Positions 37,301 to 43,571 of a stretch of DNA of 64,000 nt are shown piece by piece. The stretch is from Rutpela maculata (Eukaryota; Arthropoda; Insecta; Coleoptera; Cerambycidae): NCBI GenBank assembly GCA_936432065.2, contig OW386290.2:53276843-53340842 (forward strand), written 5' to 3'. A model generated the notes under the pieces. It was not told where the DNA came from and ran no database searches. It saw only the letters and a list, made by a program, of their open reading frames with translations. How positions within the stretch are numbered: position 1 is the stretch's first letter; each line of letters opens with the position of its first letter. Made by a program: the position numbers and the translations under genes.

Positions 37301-40300
37301 AAAGTTATTCATTTTGCAAGCTTTTGTAGGTTTTACTATAAAATGTTCTCTGTCGTCTGGGCTAAGCGGTTTTTGTCATAAATATTACACAACCATTGCA
37401 AAATTATGCAAAATAATTTATAGAGTTCTTGTTGAACAAATCTTAAATTTATTTAAAGCTGATTAAAGATGTGAAAAATGTTATAAGACTTACCAAATGT
37501 TCTTCATTTAAATCTCCATGCGTAAAAACGATTAACCACCATACCATAGCAAATAATAACCAGGATAACAAAAAGTTCATAGCGAACACCGAAAGCGTCC
37601 AGCGCCACTGTGCATCCACTAATGTTGTAAATATATCTTGCAAATATTTCCTACGCCTCTTTGCTACATTCCCTTGGACCACGTTACAGTCTCCATGTTT
37701 AAATACGACTCGTTTCCTTATTCTCCTTGCATTGAAGCGAGATTGCCGAAATCTGGAAAAAAGAAAATAAATAAATAATATACTCTTAAAAGCGTTTTTG
37801 GAAATTAAAAATATTGCTTCAACGTTTCTTTCAGCCGAATTTTTGAGATATATTCATAATTATATAGTATCTTTTTATGTTTTAAACTTTGTAGTAGACC
37901 ACTTCCTAATGCCACTGGAGTTTATATTTCTATAGACATGATTTGAATGCATTTGAAATATGCTGACTTAGTTTTTAGAAGGTTTTAAGAAGGGTTTTAC
38001 TGTGCCTAAAATATAAATTTCGAGGTACAAATAGTAGATCGAAGAGAATGGAAAAATATCCACTATAACAGCAGGCGATGACATACTAACGGGCCAGAGA
38101 CTGATCGGGGTATTGAAAGCATCATATAAAAGGTGGTCCATAAGTAATGGTCCATAAATTCCTGAACAAATTTTGAAAAAGTCGATGACAAGGTTGCAAT
38201 CTGTAAATCTTCGCAAATATTCATGTAATTGAGTTGACAATAAATAAGAAACGTGTCTCTCATATCTGAGTTTGAAAAATTATTATGCCTCGACATGTTC
38301 TGATTTTCATTAATTAACTGATATTAACCAACAATGGATAAATAAATTGGAAATAATGATTAACTGCCATAAGGAGATTATTGAATCGTCAAGAGTTAAT
38401 ATTTCTTATAACAAATATACTTTTTCTGAGAAAATGAGGTAGTTTTAGAACTTTTTAATAAAAAAAAGCGATAACATTACAGGTAAAAAAGTTGAGCGTA
38501 TATTTACATAATAAACATGTGGCGCCCTACACTAAAAATAGGAGCAGATTTGAATTTCTCATCTTAAAAAAAAACCGTGTTCACCAATTTTCATACCGAC
38601 ATTTGAAAAACTTCCAAAGTTGTGTGAGAAAATAAAAAATATAATATTGACTTTAACACTCTGCATCTTCGTTAATATCAACTTTTGAACTAAGAAAAGT
38701 TTAGCTAAATTGCAATATTTTAATGTTAGAAACCCCCTGTTGCTCTTTGGACCATTGTTAATGGACCACCCTGTACAGTGAAGTGAGGAACTCGCATTTC
38801 AGTATAGCAGAGATATACGTAACATTGCACTATGCAACAGAAAACAAGCTAAAAACGTAGGTACTCTTCGCCAATTTACTGAGCTTTTCGTATAATTGTT
38901 ACACATTCTATAGGACACTCTTCGCAGTTTTCTTGTAAATAATGTTAGTTTTTGGACAGCCCGAATTTTGGGATACCAGCTTCGTCGTGAAAAAAAAGTA
39001 TATGAAAAAAAAATTGAAAAAAAAAACATCCAACCTGTAGGGGATTCGAACACAAGATCAACAGTATTTATTTAGTATTAAGAGTACAGCATATGTGCCT
39101 CCTCGGAGCCCAACCCGGAGCCAGCCGCACGACCAGGACAGGTGACGTCGAGGTGAGTGTGGGGCTGGGCGGGGTGGGCCCGATTCAGCTTAGAGATAGT
39201 TCGAGTGGGAGGCCAGAAGCTCCTGTACACCGCAGGTGGACTTAAAAACTAGGTTAAAATATTTTATTGTCCACATGGACCTAAAAGTAAATTAAAAATA
39301 AACACAACACTAAAAACATTGGCGAACGCACACTACACAATTTTGGTTATTGACACGGGAAAACTGAACGAAAAAACTCGTTCGAACAAATGACGGCCTT
39401 GCGGTCTGATCGCCGACAAGGAAGGTAAGATGGAAAGATAAAAGCTGTGGTTTAAAAAATTAGGATTTGGATAAGTTTCGGCCTGAAGGGGATTTAGGGA
39501 CAAAAAACAATAAGGACAAAAGAATAAAATTGCACAAACATGAAAGGGAGAGAGAGACAGGGGTTGAAAGATAAAGATAGGGGAAAGGTAGGTTATCGTA
39601 GGAGAGAGTGTGGCTAAGGGAGTTGCCGGAAAATAAGCAACGCCTGGTGTGGTAGGGGGTGTTTTATATTGAAAAATATAGCATTATGCTGTCTGATTCG
39701 AGTGATGTTGCGGGTACGCGGACTACCGTCCAGTTTGAACTAATAGAATTTTTGAGAAGTTTCTTGGACATAGTCCGCTAGTGGGGTTATGTCGTGACAA
39801 CGTGCATAGAGATTTCTGAGGGAGGTGTACCTATCAGAGGCTGAAATGAGGCGCATAAATTTGTGTTCTAGTACTTTTAATTTTCGCATTGTCGTGGCCG
39901 GGATGCTGCACCACACCAGCGCCGCGTATGTGATAGCCGGCCTGATTACCATCGTATACAACAACTTTTTATTGGTCCTGTTGAGTCCACTACCCCGCGC
40001 CAGGAGCGGATTGCCAGATGAAACTTTAGCCACTGCACCATCACAGATTACTACAGACATTGAATGTCTGCAATATATATCTTTTGAGAATCATATTTTA
40101 ACGCATTTGATATATTATTATAAAATATATATTAGTAAAATGCATAAACAAAAAAAATATATTATAGAGATAACATTTCACAAGATTTCTATTTTAGTGC
40201 AAGCGCCAAAAATTAAGAAAATGATTTTTTTTAATTAAATGATTGATAACTCTTATTTACTGATTGATTTTCTTCCTCTAGCTAATACTAACTTACTTTC

Positions 40301-43300
40301 CAAATTTTAATACAATCGGACTTTTCTTTCTTAAGTTATCCGCTTACAAGAAACGTGACGGACGGACAGACAGACTGACATTTTGAAAGTTGTTCAGAAT
40401 TCGTTCACTAACACAATGATATGAAATTTTTTTTCTCTACGAGCGATATTTCCGGTTTTAGAAATGTGCCGATCAAATACAATATACTCTTCGTTTTTCC
40501 GAGTATAATAACATGAAGGCCTGTAGAAATAAACGGATCAATATAACAGTCAACAGACAGTCAGGTGTCTTTAAGAGCATTATGAAACCCACAGGTGACG
40601 TCCAAATTGGTGTGGAAACGCCGAGAAGATCTAACAGCCTTGTCGGATTGCAATAAAATAATCTTTTTTGTGAGTGCCGAAACACTCCAGAATTGAGAAT
40701 AACGTAAATGCTGACGAGCTGGCAAGAAAGGAGTTATCAGTTTCATAAATTGATCCAGAACGGGTCCTGGAAGTACCCAAAACCACTATACGGGGTTTCA
40801 TAAAGTAATGGGTCAAAAATTAGCAGAAAGAATAACTGGGATAAAATAACCGAGCATCAACATAGCAAAATCTTTAGGAACCTTAAAGGATCATCTCGAA
40901 AGAAGACTGATGAACTGCTGTCACTAAATATAATCACTGCTAAACACCCACAATAATGTTTTTTACAATTACAGGTCTCCTAACAGGACAATGTGTCCTG
41001 AAAAGATACTTACATAGAATAGAGATGTATAATTTAAATTGAAAATGCAGACAACGCAATAGGGCAACAGAGAGACAGCCTACCATATCCTGCGAGGATG
41101 TGAGGTCCTGGATCACAGAAGATGACAGGCACTCACTATATGGACAACCAAAATTGCCTTCGGAAGATAATGACACTCAACTAATGATGGGGTTGTAGAA
41201 ATGGGTACAATAGACCATGATACTGGAATATATATCGTAAAGAATATGGAAAATTAGCACAATATTCTCAAGAGTCTGCAATACTATAGAAAGCATAGAT
41301 GGCCCCCACAAAAATAAAAACTAAAACTGGGCCAAGTAGGAGCCGTGGATAAGAAGCAATGAATCTCGGACTGGAGTCATGACTAAGTATTACAGGAAGG
41401 CAGGTCACAACGTCCCTTAATGAATCGGTTTATGGAGCACTGAAGGAGCAATGGAAGTTGAAGTCTTGATAGGCTACTGTTAATATAAAAAACATCTATT
41501 AGTTGTGAGGCCTATGTGCCATTGAGGTATGGCATATTCAGCTCCGGGTGCTTCTAAAGATGGAAATGAACTTCCTTAAATTAAGAGACATCCTGACTCT
41601 CATTGTAACATAAGGGGAATTTCAAGAGGGAGCAGGATACTGTGCAGAAAAAGAAAGTTGGGTGTACGGTAGGTGATCCCTTTACTGGTCGCAGGCTCAC
41701 CCCCAGTTAATCCTCTATTAATTACTAAATGCAGTGGATACAAAATCACATTCATTTGGTTCATGAAAGGTGTATTTCTTTCTAATGAGTCAGATATAAT
41801 CGGTACTTAGATAGTAGATGAAGGCTTTTACTGCCTAGGATATGCTGACGATCTAGCGATAGTAGACAAGGGGCAATTTGCGAAAACGATATCAGAACGT
41901 TCACAAACTTGTCGACAGGTGATGTAGTGAGGAAGGACTTTCCATAAATCCTCACAAAACTTACAGTCGTTACACGGAAAAGTGCCTTGGGAATTCTAAA
42001 ACCTCTGAGGCTCAAAGGAGTGGAGATTCCATTTGCCAGCGAGGTTAAATACCTAGAAGTCATTTTCGACCAAAAGCTAACATGGAATTCCCACATCCAA
42101 AAAGTCACACAGAAAGCAACCATTGCCCTGGGAAGGTGCAGGCACATGTGTGGAAAAAACTGGGGGTTAAACCCCAAGATGACCCTATGGTTATATACTA
42201 GGATTGTACGACCCATGATAACCTATGGATCGGTGATATGGTTGACCAAGACATTGCAGCTGGAAAAATTTCCCACAATAGAGACAGGCCAAAAAGTTCA
42301 TTAAAGAACGATCGGCCAAATTCACGGAAGATCTACTACGCCAAAATAGAAAGGCCATGGTAGGTCTTCTAACTGGACATTGTAGGCTTAATAGACATAT
42401 GAGTCTAATGGGCCTGGCAGAGGATGCAACATGCAGATTCTGCCAAGAGGAAGAGGACACCTCAATACATGTGCTGTGCCATTGCGAAGGCCTAGTCAGA
42501 CTGAGGTTCCAACTACTTGGCGAAGAGAAACCAATGGCAGATAGCTATACCAAGAAGCCCTCATCAAGGCTATGGAGTCTGATACAAAAGACAAAGCTGG
42601 ATAAGGAGCTGTAAGTAAAATTAGACAAGGAGTGCCCCAATAGATCCGCAGGGATCGCGGTGGCCAAGGCCAATCAGCCAGCTCCTTTTTCAAATCGAAT
42701 ATAATCTAATCTAATCTAGATAGTAGATACATTTGAATCTGCGCAAAAATAGTAGACAAATTCAAGATATTCTCCTTGTCAGTTATTTATTAGGGTGGAA
42801 TTTGTTAAAAGGATAGTTTTTATTTGCATATCTGTGGGAAAAATATAATTACACGTACATATATATGTATAAACGAAAATATCGACAATGTTGTGGTATA
42901 TTATCCTACTATAATATATTCGTACTTTGGAAAATACTGTCTGGATTCATTGAACACGGCACAAAAATTATATCAAAATTATCATAATGCTTAAATAAAT
43001 GGAGATTAAAACTTTATAAAGATATTTGGAAATGTAAAAAGCAAAAACGTTCGCCCCAAAAAAACTCATTATCAACTATCGTCACTATTATCTTGGACCA
43101 TAGTTAGCACTGTTTTTTTCTAAAGTCGATTAAACGATCTCTGATTTTTTCCCCATTTTCAGATGACAATTATAATATTCTCCCTAAATTTGTAAATAGA
43201 AATTTCGATAAAATTAGTAGTGTATTTAAGAATTCTCTTTAAAAACATAAATTCGTCAATCGGTTCTAGTATATTTGTTTCCTGACTCTTCTGATAAAAT

Positions 43301-43460
43301 GAGATAATCTGAGGTTTGTGGACTATCCACCAATATTTTTGTACCATAATATTTAAATCAAGTACGTTTCTATAAAGACCGCGTATGGGTTCTGTTACAA
43401 AATAGTATTTACCGCTTGAAACAATCAACATGGTACTTACTCCGTCACCTGAGTCGTCAT
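8584..43460 (-). CDS. Irk: Inward-rectifier potassium channel (Kir/Irk), five-exon gene, join of 43441-43460, 37494-37752, 15301-15714, 11002-11143, 8584-8828
   Basis: The joined exons encode about 359 residues with the full Kir order: basic N-terminus, slide-helix segment (about 43-58), TM1 (about 59-83), pore helix, GYG selectivity filter (124-126), TM2 (about 137-161), a PKKR phosphoinositide-binding stretch (166-169) and a cytoplasmic domain ending in the family motif GMTTQARSSYLPSEILWGH. Two cysteines 32 residues apart (102 and 134) bracket the pore at the spacing used for the Kir extracellular disulfide. The family forms tetrameric plasma-membrane K+ channels; in insects they act in excitable tissue and in Malpighian and salivary epithelia. 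All introns are GT-AG and exon phases agree. The 21.8-kb intron 2 is filled with transposons. The TM2 position that sets rectification in the family is Gln152, not Asp, so weak rectification is inferred. I cannot assign the Irk paralogue. Exons 2-5 are very secure; exon 1 is less so. Confidence 0.93.
9340..10450 (+). pseudogene. LINE endonuclease/linker remnant, split by a Jockey tail
   Basis: Plus-strand fragments before 9536 read ETHEGSTCTDHIFI and ITDYYPIML, matching the end of the apurinic-type endonuclease domain of CR1/L2-like LINEs. After 9905 the frame resumes with KNKDKLKRKLNKN and NNANKLIREAENTYYKSEI, the linker between endonuclease and reverse transcriptase. The interval 9536-9900 is a foreign Jockey 3' end. 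Stops and gaps are frequent. Confidence 0.65.
9536..9900 (-). mobile_element. Jockey-like 3' UTR fragment inserted in a LINE
   Basis: Shares blocks with the 3' tails of the Jockey copies at 28.4 and 39.1 kb. These are a minus-strand end near AACAAAACTTTATTATTA, a central GC-rich block, AAACAATAAA, and near its end GACACGAGAAAAGAACTAAACC with AACCCGCTCC. It lacks coding sequence, as expected for a severe 5' truncation. Confidence 0.6.
10780..10980 (+). mobile_element. Penelope-like terminal fragment with hammerhead-like core
   Basis: CCTGATGATGCC at 10862-10873 and GGCGAAA at 10893-10899 form a CUGAUGA...GAAA core with a three-pair GCC/GGC stem. Penelope-like elements are known to carry hammerhead ribozymes in their terminal repeats. 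No coding sequence is attached here. The stem is short and position 10.1 does not pair, so activity is doubtful. Confidence 0.4.
11002..11143 (-). CDS. Irk: Kir exon 4: cytoplasmic beta-sheet segment
   Basis: The acceptor AAATTTCAG ends at 11144 and the donor TTAG/GTAAGAG at 11002/11001. The exon is 142 bp: 47 codons plus one base, phase 0 in and phase 1 out. It encodes a segment with IFFIWPTTIVHKID, SPLYNMSANNLL and RFEIVVML, the conserved cytoplasmic-domain strands of Kir channels. The leftover G joins AG of exon 5 to make Glu, restoring the family's VMLEGVIESTGM reading. Confidence 0.95.
11480..11990 (-). pseudogene. RTE-type LINE, C-terminal remnant
   Basis: Minus-strand pieces read LLLIPWTAHRTSTSILQEI (11.85-11.78 kb), followed further on by a VRRAVQQREAN-like segment. 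This is the poorly conserved C-terminal 'W..R.L.IPWTAHRTN' region of RTE-type reverse transcriptases. It is broken by frameshifts. Confidence 0.6.
11991..12212. other. Unassigned spacer in Kir intron 3
   Basis: Nothing recognised. Confidence 0.35.
12213..13250 (+). pseudogene. Remnant of an uncharacterised transposon-encoded protein
   Basis: Broken plus-strand frame. Successive blocks are DIYPHYHILLEAKKLCYP, EIKLQSLIDHTIQRF, KWDCRGAWEQANINK, FFWQNARPSSTDKSTF, TTIDGKISSVL and CHVCGVTLKQMNN. This block order recurs in multi-copy 'uncharacterised' proteins of arthropods and cnidarians that behave as transposons. The C-x2-C pair looks like half of a zinc site. I recognise the family by pattern but cannot name its superfamily; a RAG1/Transib-like relation is only a guess. 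At least four frameshifts or stops are present. Confidence 0.55.
13280..14400 (+). mobile_element. R1-clade LINE, 5'-truncated, with 3' UTR and poly(A)
   Basis: Ends in a 16-A tract at 14385-14400 after a 3' UTR with GAGCAGGTGTTTTAGTC and GGATGTCCGTGAGGATTT, a tail style typical of insect R1-clade elements. The coding remnant lies upstream. It is inserted in Kir intron 3 in antisense orientation to Kir. Confidence 0.75.
13370..14209 (+). pseudogene. R1-clade reverse transcriptase C-terminus (broken)
   Basis: Reads LEPQKTKAVLL, then KATRAATPLSRLMPNIGGPK, a VNSIISYGAST block, LLERVQRKVAIRIASAYRTV, then TAWVTHKRGEVGYYLMQFLSGHGSF and a DTPEHMKLEC zinc-finger-like end. These are the thumb and C-terminal blocks of R1-clade ORF2. 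The stop after YGAST, a frameshift near 14.02 kb and loss of the 5' half make it inactive. Confidence 0.8.
14508..14580. repeat. Half copy of the GGCCTGGTACTTTCATCTC MITE
   Basis: Begins TAGGCCTGGTACTTTCATCT and runs through an attenuated middle (CCATGGAAACAATTATTGAC). It matches one arm plus the centre of the complete palindromic MITE at 48118-48247. The second arm is missing. Confidence 0.75.
14581..15300. other. Unassigned sequence of Kir intron 3
   Basis: Nothing recognised apart from the exon 3 donor at its end. Confidence 0.35.
15301..15714 (-). CDS. Irk: Kir exon 3: pore, selectivity filter, TM2, start of cytoplasmic domain
   Basis: The acceptor ATTTTATTTTCAG precedes 15714 and the donor AAG/GTAAGA follows 15301; 414 bp, 138 codons, phase 0 at both ends. 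It encodes the pore turret (WTPC), the pore helix (FTSCFLFSVETQH), the filter TTGYGGR, TM2 and the PKKR lipid-binding region. The residue after GYG is Gly127, where many family members have an aromatic residue; the filter itself is intact. Gln152 sits at the TM2 rectification-controller position. The exon lies between two transposon-rich introns and shows no damage. Confidence 0.97.
16385..16565. repeat. Nested hairpin with Penelope-like GAAACGTTGG motif
   Basis: CGTGAAGAGTGTTGTAA near 16393 pairs with TTACAACACTCTTCACG ending near 16561. Between them CCCGATGATACC and GTCGAAACGTTGG (16463-16492) resemble a decayed hammerhead core from a Penelope-like terminal repeat. Confidence 0.5.
16570..16920. 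repeat. Dispersed repeat shared with 40250-40510
   Basis: Both copies share TTCTTCCTCT(G/A)GCTAA, a CGGACTTTTCT block, a GACAGAC-type array, CATTTTGAAAGTTGTT, then TTTTTTCTCTACG and a GAGTATAATA end. Class unknown. Confidence 0.65.
17571..18072. repeat. Direct repeat pair (17571-17665 and 17962-18072)
   Basis: TATATTAGCGTGCCCAGATT and the following approximately 95 bp (AACAATTTACAGAAAGTAG, TTTCATAATAAATAAAAAAG) occur twice, about 391 bp apart, with few differences. It looks like an older local duplication just upstream of the 1.4-kb one. Confidence 0.75.
18100..18556 (-). pseudogene. LINE reverse transcriptase remnant, part 2 (interrupted)
   Basis: Minus strand: FESLDVHFLIAKLIYYDISG (near 18.54-18.49 kb) is the block after the first catalytic Asp. 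NIFCWFQN follows, and the hallmark SVPQGSILGQLFLNI lies at 18186-18143. The upstream part of the same frame lies at 21.08-21.25 kb, beyond an inserted foldback transposon. Frameshifts are present throughout. The tandem copy at 19504-19960 repeats it. Confidence 0.75.
18558..18898. mobile_element. Foldback-family terminal repeat, solo arm A
   Basis: Begins ACTACGGGAGCCCACCCTAA, then runs through CGATCTTTCAGGACAAAG, TTCATAAAGATTAAAGC and TTCAAAATGGCGTCCGTT, ending TTCAATATAAAACGTAAC. The last part equals the left inner TIR of the 57.1-58.3 kb element, which there runs directly into coding sequence. A duplicate lies at 19962-20290. Confidence 0.8.
20290..21068. mobile_element. Foldback transposon B, complete copy
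   Basis: The left arm (ACGGAGGCCCACCCTAACTG, CGATCCTTGGGGACAATG) pairs with an inverted right arm ending GCTAGGGAGGGCTCCCCGAC at about 21068. A (TAT)n-containing spacer lies between. There is no coding frame. A truncated copy in the first duplication unit occupies 18899-19430. It interrupts a LINE and is a probable non-autonomous derivative of the element at 57.1 kb. Confidence 0.82.
21075..21260 (-). pseudogene. LINE reverse transcriptase remnant, part 1 (interrupted)
   Basis: Minus strand reads GYLSKLNNS and SDEILRAIDKTKVTSLTL, the block that leads into the first catalytic Asp of LINE reverse transcriptases. The frame is cut at about 21070 by the transposon end, and its continuation is found at 18556. 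Confidence 0.65.
21630..22060 (+). pseudogene. RNase-H-type (I-group) LINE 3' remnant
   Basis: Shares TCATTAAAGAACGATC, TTCACGGAAGATCT, TTCTGCCAA..GGAAGAGG and a GAT..CA..AGATCATG tail with the better-preserved copy at 42290-42717, in which the same zinc-finger-like C-terminus can be read. Very degraded. Confidence 0.6.
22061..23860. other. Unassigned AT-rich part of Kir intron 2
   Basis: About 1.8 kb with no coding frame, no paired repeats and no motif recognised on either strand. Confidence 0.45.
23862..24240 (+). pseudogene. I-group LINE remnant around the YADD motif
   Basis: Plus strand reads VNCRLYADDIVQ, the reverse-transcriptase catalytic YADD box. After frameshifts come KEQSPHSLN and then RYLTNLNVTLPLNIKTHLPW, similar to the PPW linker that precedes RNase H in I-group LINEs. 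Heavily deleted. Confidence 0.5.
24628..24876 (+). pseudogene. Penelope-like element, C-terminal GIY-YIG region
   Basis: An 82-codon frame with SKICEHVWENGHRINWDLAK, RKIKESAILLN and a tryptophan near the end matches the C-terminal half of the Penelope-type GIY-YIG endonuclease (the AEH..E.GH..D region). The catalytic GIY and YIG residues would lie upstream and are missing. The terminal-repeat remnant at 24.99-25.06 kb follows on the same strand. Confidence 0.7.
24990..25060 (+). ncRNA. Decayed hammerhead-like ribozyme in Penelope terminal repeat
   Basis: A perfect six-pair stem GGAAAC/GTTTCC (25012-25017 with 25025-25030) is followed at once by GAAACGTC, the 3' half of a hammerhead core. The 5' half reads CTTTGAGA instead of CTGANGA, so catalysis is probably lost. 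Confidence 0.45.
25081..25689. repeat. Inverted-end repeat with internal minisatellites and terminal hairpin
   Basis: TTCGCTACATTGGAGTTATA at 25081 recurs at 25617 and again inverted, so that 25617-25689 folds into a near-perfect hairpin (CGCTACCTTGGAGTT with AACTCCAAGGTAGCG). Inside, a unit of about 50-60 bp (GAAGAGCGGGG.GAAATCCG plus A/T runs) repeats three times at 25197-25352. A GGGGGGTAATTACCCCGTTA block repeats at about 25410 and 25505. Confidence 0.75.
25690..26828. other. Unassigned AT-rich part of Kir intron 2
   Basis: Only short random frames. No element ends seen. Confidence 0.4.
26829..26956 (+). CDS. Possible first exon of a SWIM/YqaJ-type transposon-like gene
   Basis: ATG at 26829 opens MEPNFVKSTSENLP, then VDFYMIHEFYVDNLNYLSAE and SRNVKNL, ending at a donor GAG/GTTAGT. 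The pattern 'short acidic start, V-D-MI..F, SAE.R.VK' is the N-terminus of a multi-copy insect protein family with a SWIM zinc finger and a YqaJ-like nuclease. No downstream exon is recognisable, so this may be a severed first exon. Confidence 0.4.
27580..27832. repeat. Palindrome of about 250 bp
   Basis: CTTGCTAATTTTCCGAGTTA near 27584 pairs with the inverted GTAACTCGGAAAATTAGCGAG near 27830. Arms of roughly 80 bp also match through GTTTTTCAC and TTTTTTGCACA. The spacer is AT-rich. Confidence 0.8.
28392..29966 (-). mobile_element. Jockey-clade LINE, 5'-truncated
   Basis: Minus orientation. The coding end (29955-29008) is followed by about 600 bp of 3' UTR with AATAAA near 28540. The 3' tip is near AAAACATTTTTGAATTG. 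It sits in the spacer of a long inverted repeat. Similar tails lie at 9.5 and 39.1 kb. Confidence 0.82.
29008..29955 (-). pseudogene. Jockey-clade reverse transcriptase, C-terminal 315 codons, open
   Basis: An uninterrupted frame that begins inside the reverse-transcriptase domain: SFLTGRSLQVRVN, GVLQGSCLSPKLYNLYVSD, then KYADDTAIYA with the catalytic YADD, VKYLGVNLDRRLTF, the thumb (NKKLLYTMVIRPAITYAAPVW), and a C-terminus ending ALPIFRQPP. This is a normal Jockey end without RNase H. The endonuclease and finger regions are missing, so it is dead, yet the frame is clean, which suggests recent insertion. Confidence 0.87.
30546..30650 (+). repeat. Fourth copy of the TTGACCTCGG dispersed repeat
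   Basis: Reads TTTGACCTCGGATTCGGATT, CGACCGAAAATACATGG, then a T-run and GTGGGGCTCTGTTATT, the same order as at 1690-1842 (inverted) and 2262-2426. Confidence 0.7.
30651..32249. other. Unassigned part of Kir intron 2
   Basis: AT-rich, with no coding frame of note. A CTGATGAGGAA...TTCC fragment at 31224-31245 resembles half of a hammerhead core but lacks the GAAA half. Confidence 0.4.
32900..33907 (-). pseudogene. Transposon-encoded XPG/FEN1-like nuclease remnant (copy 1)
   Basis: Minus strand. An acceptor-like TTTTTACAG precedes the frame. Motifs in order are QHEEADT (near 33800), SGDTDVFVLL (near 33715) and AHTLSGCDDLVAQYHGIGK (near 33560-33505). A 1-base slip in the A-run after GIGKKK shifts the frame, which then runs through CLRDGRVLTHLG, a YGVNNASKTID..R block, a THFQTFLW-like stretch, ATQYGWQADEDKMELHPI and ALAKCSC to an acidic tail SVSEDSEED. 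EA-D, DTD and GCD..GIGK resemble the acidic and helix-two-turn-helix positions of XPG/FEN nucleases. That functional reading is inference. Confidence 0.68.
34295..34387. repeat. (TAA)n microsatellite, about 30 units
   Basis: An uninterrupted TAA/TTA array forming the 3' tail of the minus-strand LINE. The poly-leucine frame across it is an artefact. Confidence 0.95.
34546..37200 (-). pseudogene. CR1/L2-group ORF2: endonuclease plus reverse transcriptase, one stop codon
   Basis: The frame is open from the 5' truncation. Endonuclease blocks: HGGVVVYC, AGDFNIDF, SCIDNILTN, SDHMAQKI. Reverse transcriptase: NFRPISLLPAFSKIFEK, GIFLDLSKAYDSINHDIL (first catalytic Asp), GIPQGSIIGPLLFNMYIND, INYADDTSLLI (catalytic DD). 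The frame is broken only by TAG at 35298-35296, after NIVGD and before LKRNRLILNEKKTS, where relatives commonly have Trp. It resumes to FLGIITDATLSW and a SYGTRG..N C-terminus, ending at 34546. Loss of the first endonuclease motifs makes it inactive. Near-intact coding implies a young insertion. Confidence 0.88.
37494..37752 (-). CDS. Irk: Kir exon 2: N-terminus, slide helix and TM1
   Basis: The acceptor TTTTTTCCAG ends at 37753 and the donor TTG/GTAAGT falls at 37494/37493. The exon is 259 bp: one base completing a codon plus 86 codons. It encodes a basic stretch (RRIRKR), VVFKHGDCNVV, KRRRKYLQDIFTTLVDAQWR and the first transmembrane helix with a WLLFAMVWWLIVF core, ending in the extracellular HGDL turn. 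This is the classic Kir N-terminal block. The right terminus of a DNA transposon lies only about 250 bp into the downstream intron. Confidence 0.95.
37753..38128. other. Kir intron 1, unassigned
   Basis: AT-rich. Only the exon 2 acceptor and its pyrimidine tract are recognisable. Confidence 0.4.
38129..38773. mobile_element. Tc1/mariner-type MITE, 645 bp
   Basis: The right tip rc(CAGGGTGGTCCATTAACAAT) pairs with the left AAAGGTGGTCCATAAGTAAT. Both ends are flanked by TA (38127-38128 and 38774-38775). No transposase. The tip resembles that of the 5.4-kb element (CAGGGTGGACC) but the bodies differ. Confidence 0.75.
38890..39060 (-). mobile_element. SINE remnant with B box
   Basis: Minus strand holds TGTGTTCGAATCCCCTACAGG, a good RNA polymerase III B box (GTTCGAATCC), followed by T-runs and an AT-rich body. 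The A-box half is missing, possibly because the Jockey element at 39.07 kb removed or displaced the head. Confidence 0.45.
39070..40012 (-). mobile_element. Jockey-clade LINE, shorter copy
   Basis: Same family as 28392-29966. It covers the last approximately 90 codons of the reverse-transcriptase C-terminus (NKKLLYTMVIRPAITYAALVW, TSLRNLYARCHDITPLAD), whose frame breaks soon after VQETSQKFY, plus a 3' UTR with a GC-rich block at 39.1-39.2 kb. 5'-truncated at about 40012. Confidence 0.78.
40250..40510. repeat. Dispersed repeat shared with 16570-16920
   Basis: See the first copy: TTCTTCCTCTAGCTAATACT, a GACGGACAGACAGAC array, CATTTTGAAAGTTGTT and an end at GAGTATAATAAC. Confidence 0.65.
40550..41200 (+). 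pseudogene. I-group LINE, RNase H end and C-terminal zinc-like remnant
   Basis: Pieces read NADELARKELSVS, the end of an RNase H domain (the 'E.AD.LAR' block), then LLTGQCVLKRYLHRI and a CE..LDHRR-like end near 41.1 kb. This is the same architecture as 41620-42717 but a separate, more decayed copy. Confidence 0.6.
41620..42717 (+). pseudogene. I-group LINE 3' remnant with RNase H deleted
   Basis: YADDLAIVD near 41840 is the catalytic box of the reverse transcriptase. Next come LKGVEIPFASEVKYLEVIFD and TRIVRPMITYGSVIW (thumb). The frame then jumps, skipping most of RNase H, to LLTGHCRLNRHMSLMG and CRFCQEEEDTSIHVLCHC, the C-terminal CCHC-like motif. The 3' end is a TAATC short repeat at 42699-42717. 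An internal deletion derivative shared with the 21.6-kb copy. Confidence 0.78.
43441..43460 (-). CDS. Irk: Kir exon 1, start codon and residues 1-6 plus two bases of codon 7
   Basis: Read on the minus strand, an ATG at 43460-43458 opens MTTQVT and the exon ends at a consensus donor (GA, then GTAAGT) after 43441. Exon 2 must receive two bases of a split codon, and this exon supplies exactly GA, which with the incoming A makes a Glu codon. A 5.7-kb intron follows. The ATG has G at -3, a fair context. Nothing in the six residues is diagnostic, so the call rests on donor, phase, in-frame ATG and position. Another upstream exon could be the true start. Confidence 0.55.
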
Positions 43461-43571
43461 GACAGACTTTAACTTCAAGCATTGAGGATAACGATCCCTG
43501 TTTATTAGATTTATTAGATCTTTGCACAGACCAAACGTTTTTCTTTAATTGGTGACACCCTTGATACATTT
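43461..43571 (-). other. Irk: Putative 5' UTR part of Kir exon 1, with upstream ATGs
   Basis: Minus-strand sequence upstream of the proposed Kir start. A splice-acceptor-like TTGTAG lies at 43577-43572, so an additional non-coding exon may lie further upstream. An ATG at 43569 opens a 43-codon frame that runs out of frame past the Kir ATG and, after splicing, would stop about 17 codons into exon 2. A second in-frame ATG lies inside it. If transcribed, this overlapping uORF could damp Kir translation. Seen: ATGs and frames. Inferred: exon status. Confidence 0.4.

Noticed and set aside
43159..43440. Continuation of the 43.5-kb minus-strand frame as a secreted Ly6-like protein
   Set aside because: A consensus splice donor ends the exon at 43441, no cysteine pattern continues downstream, and a different frame through the same exon fits the Kir start.
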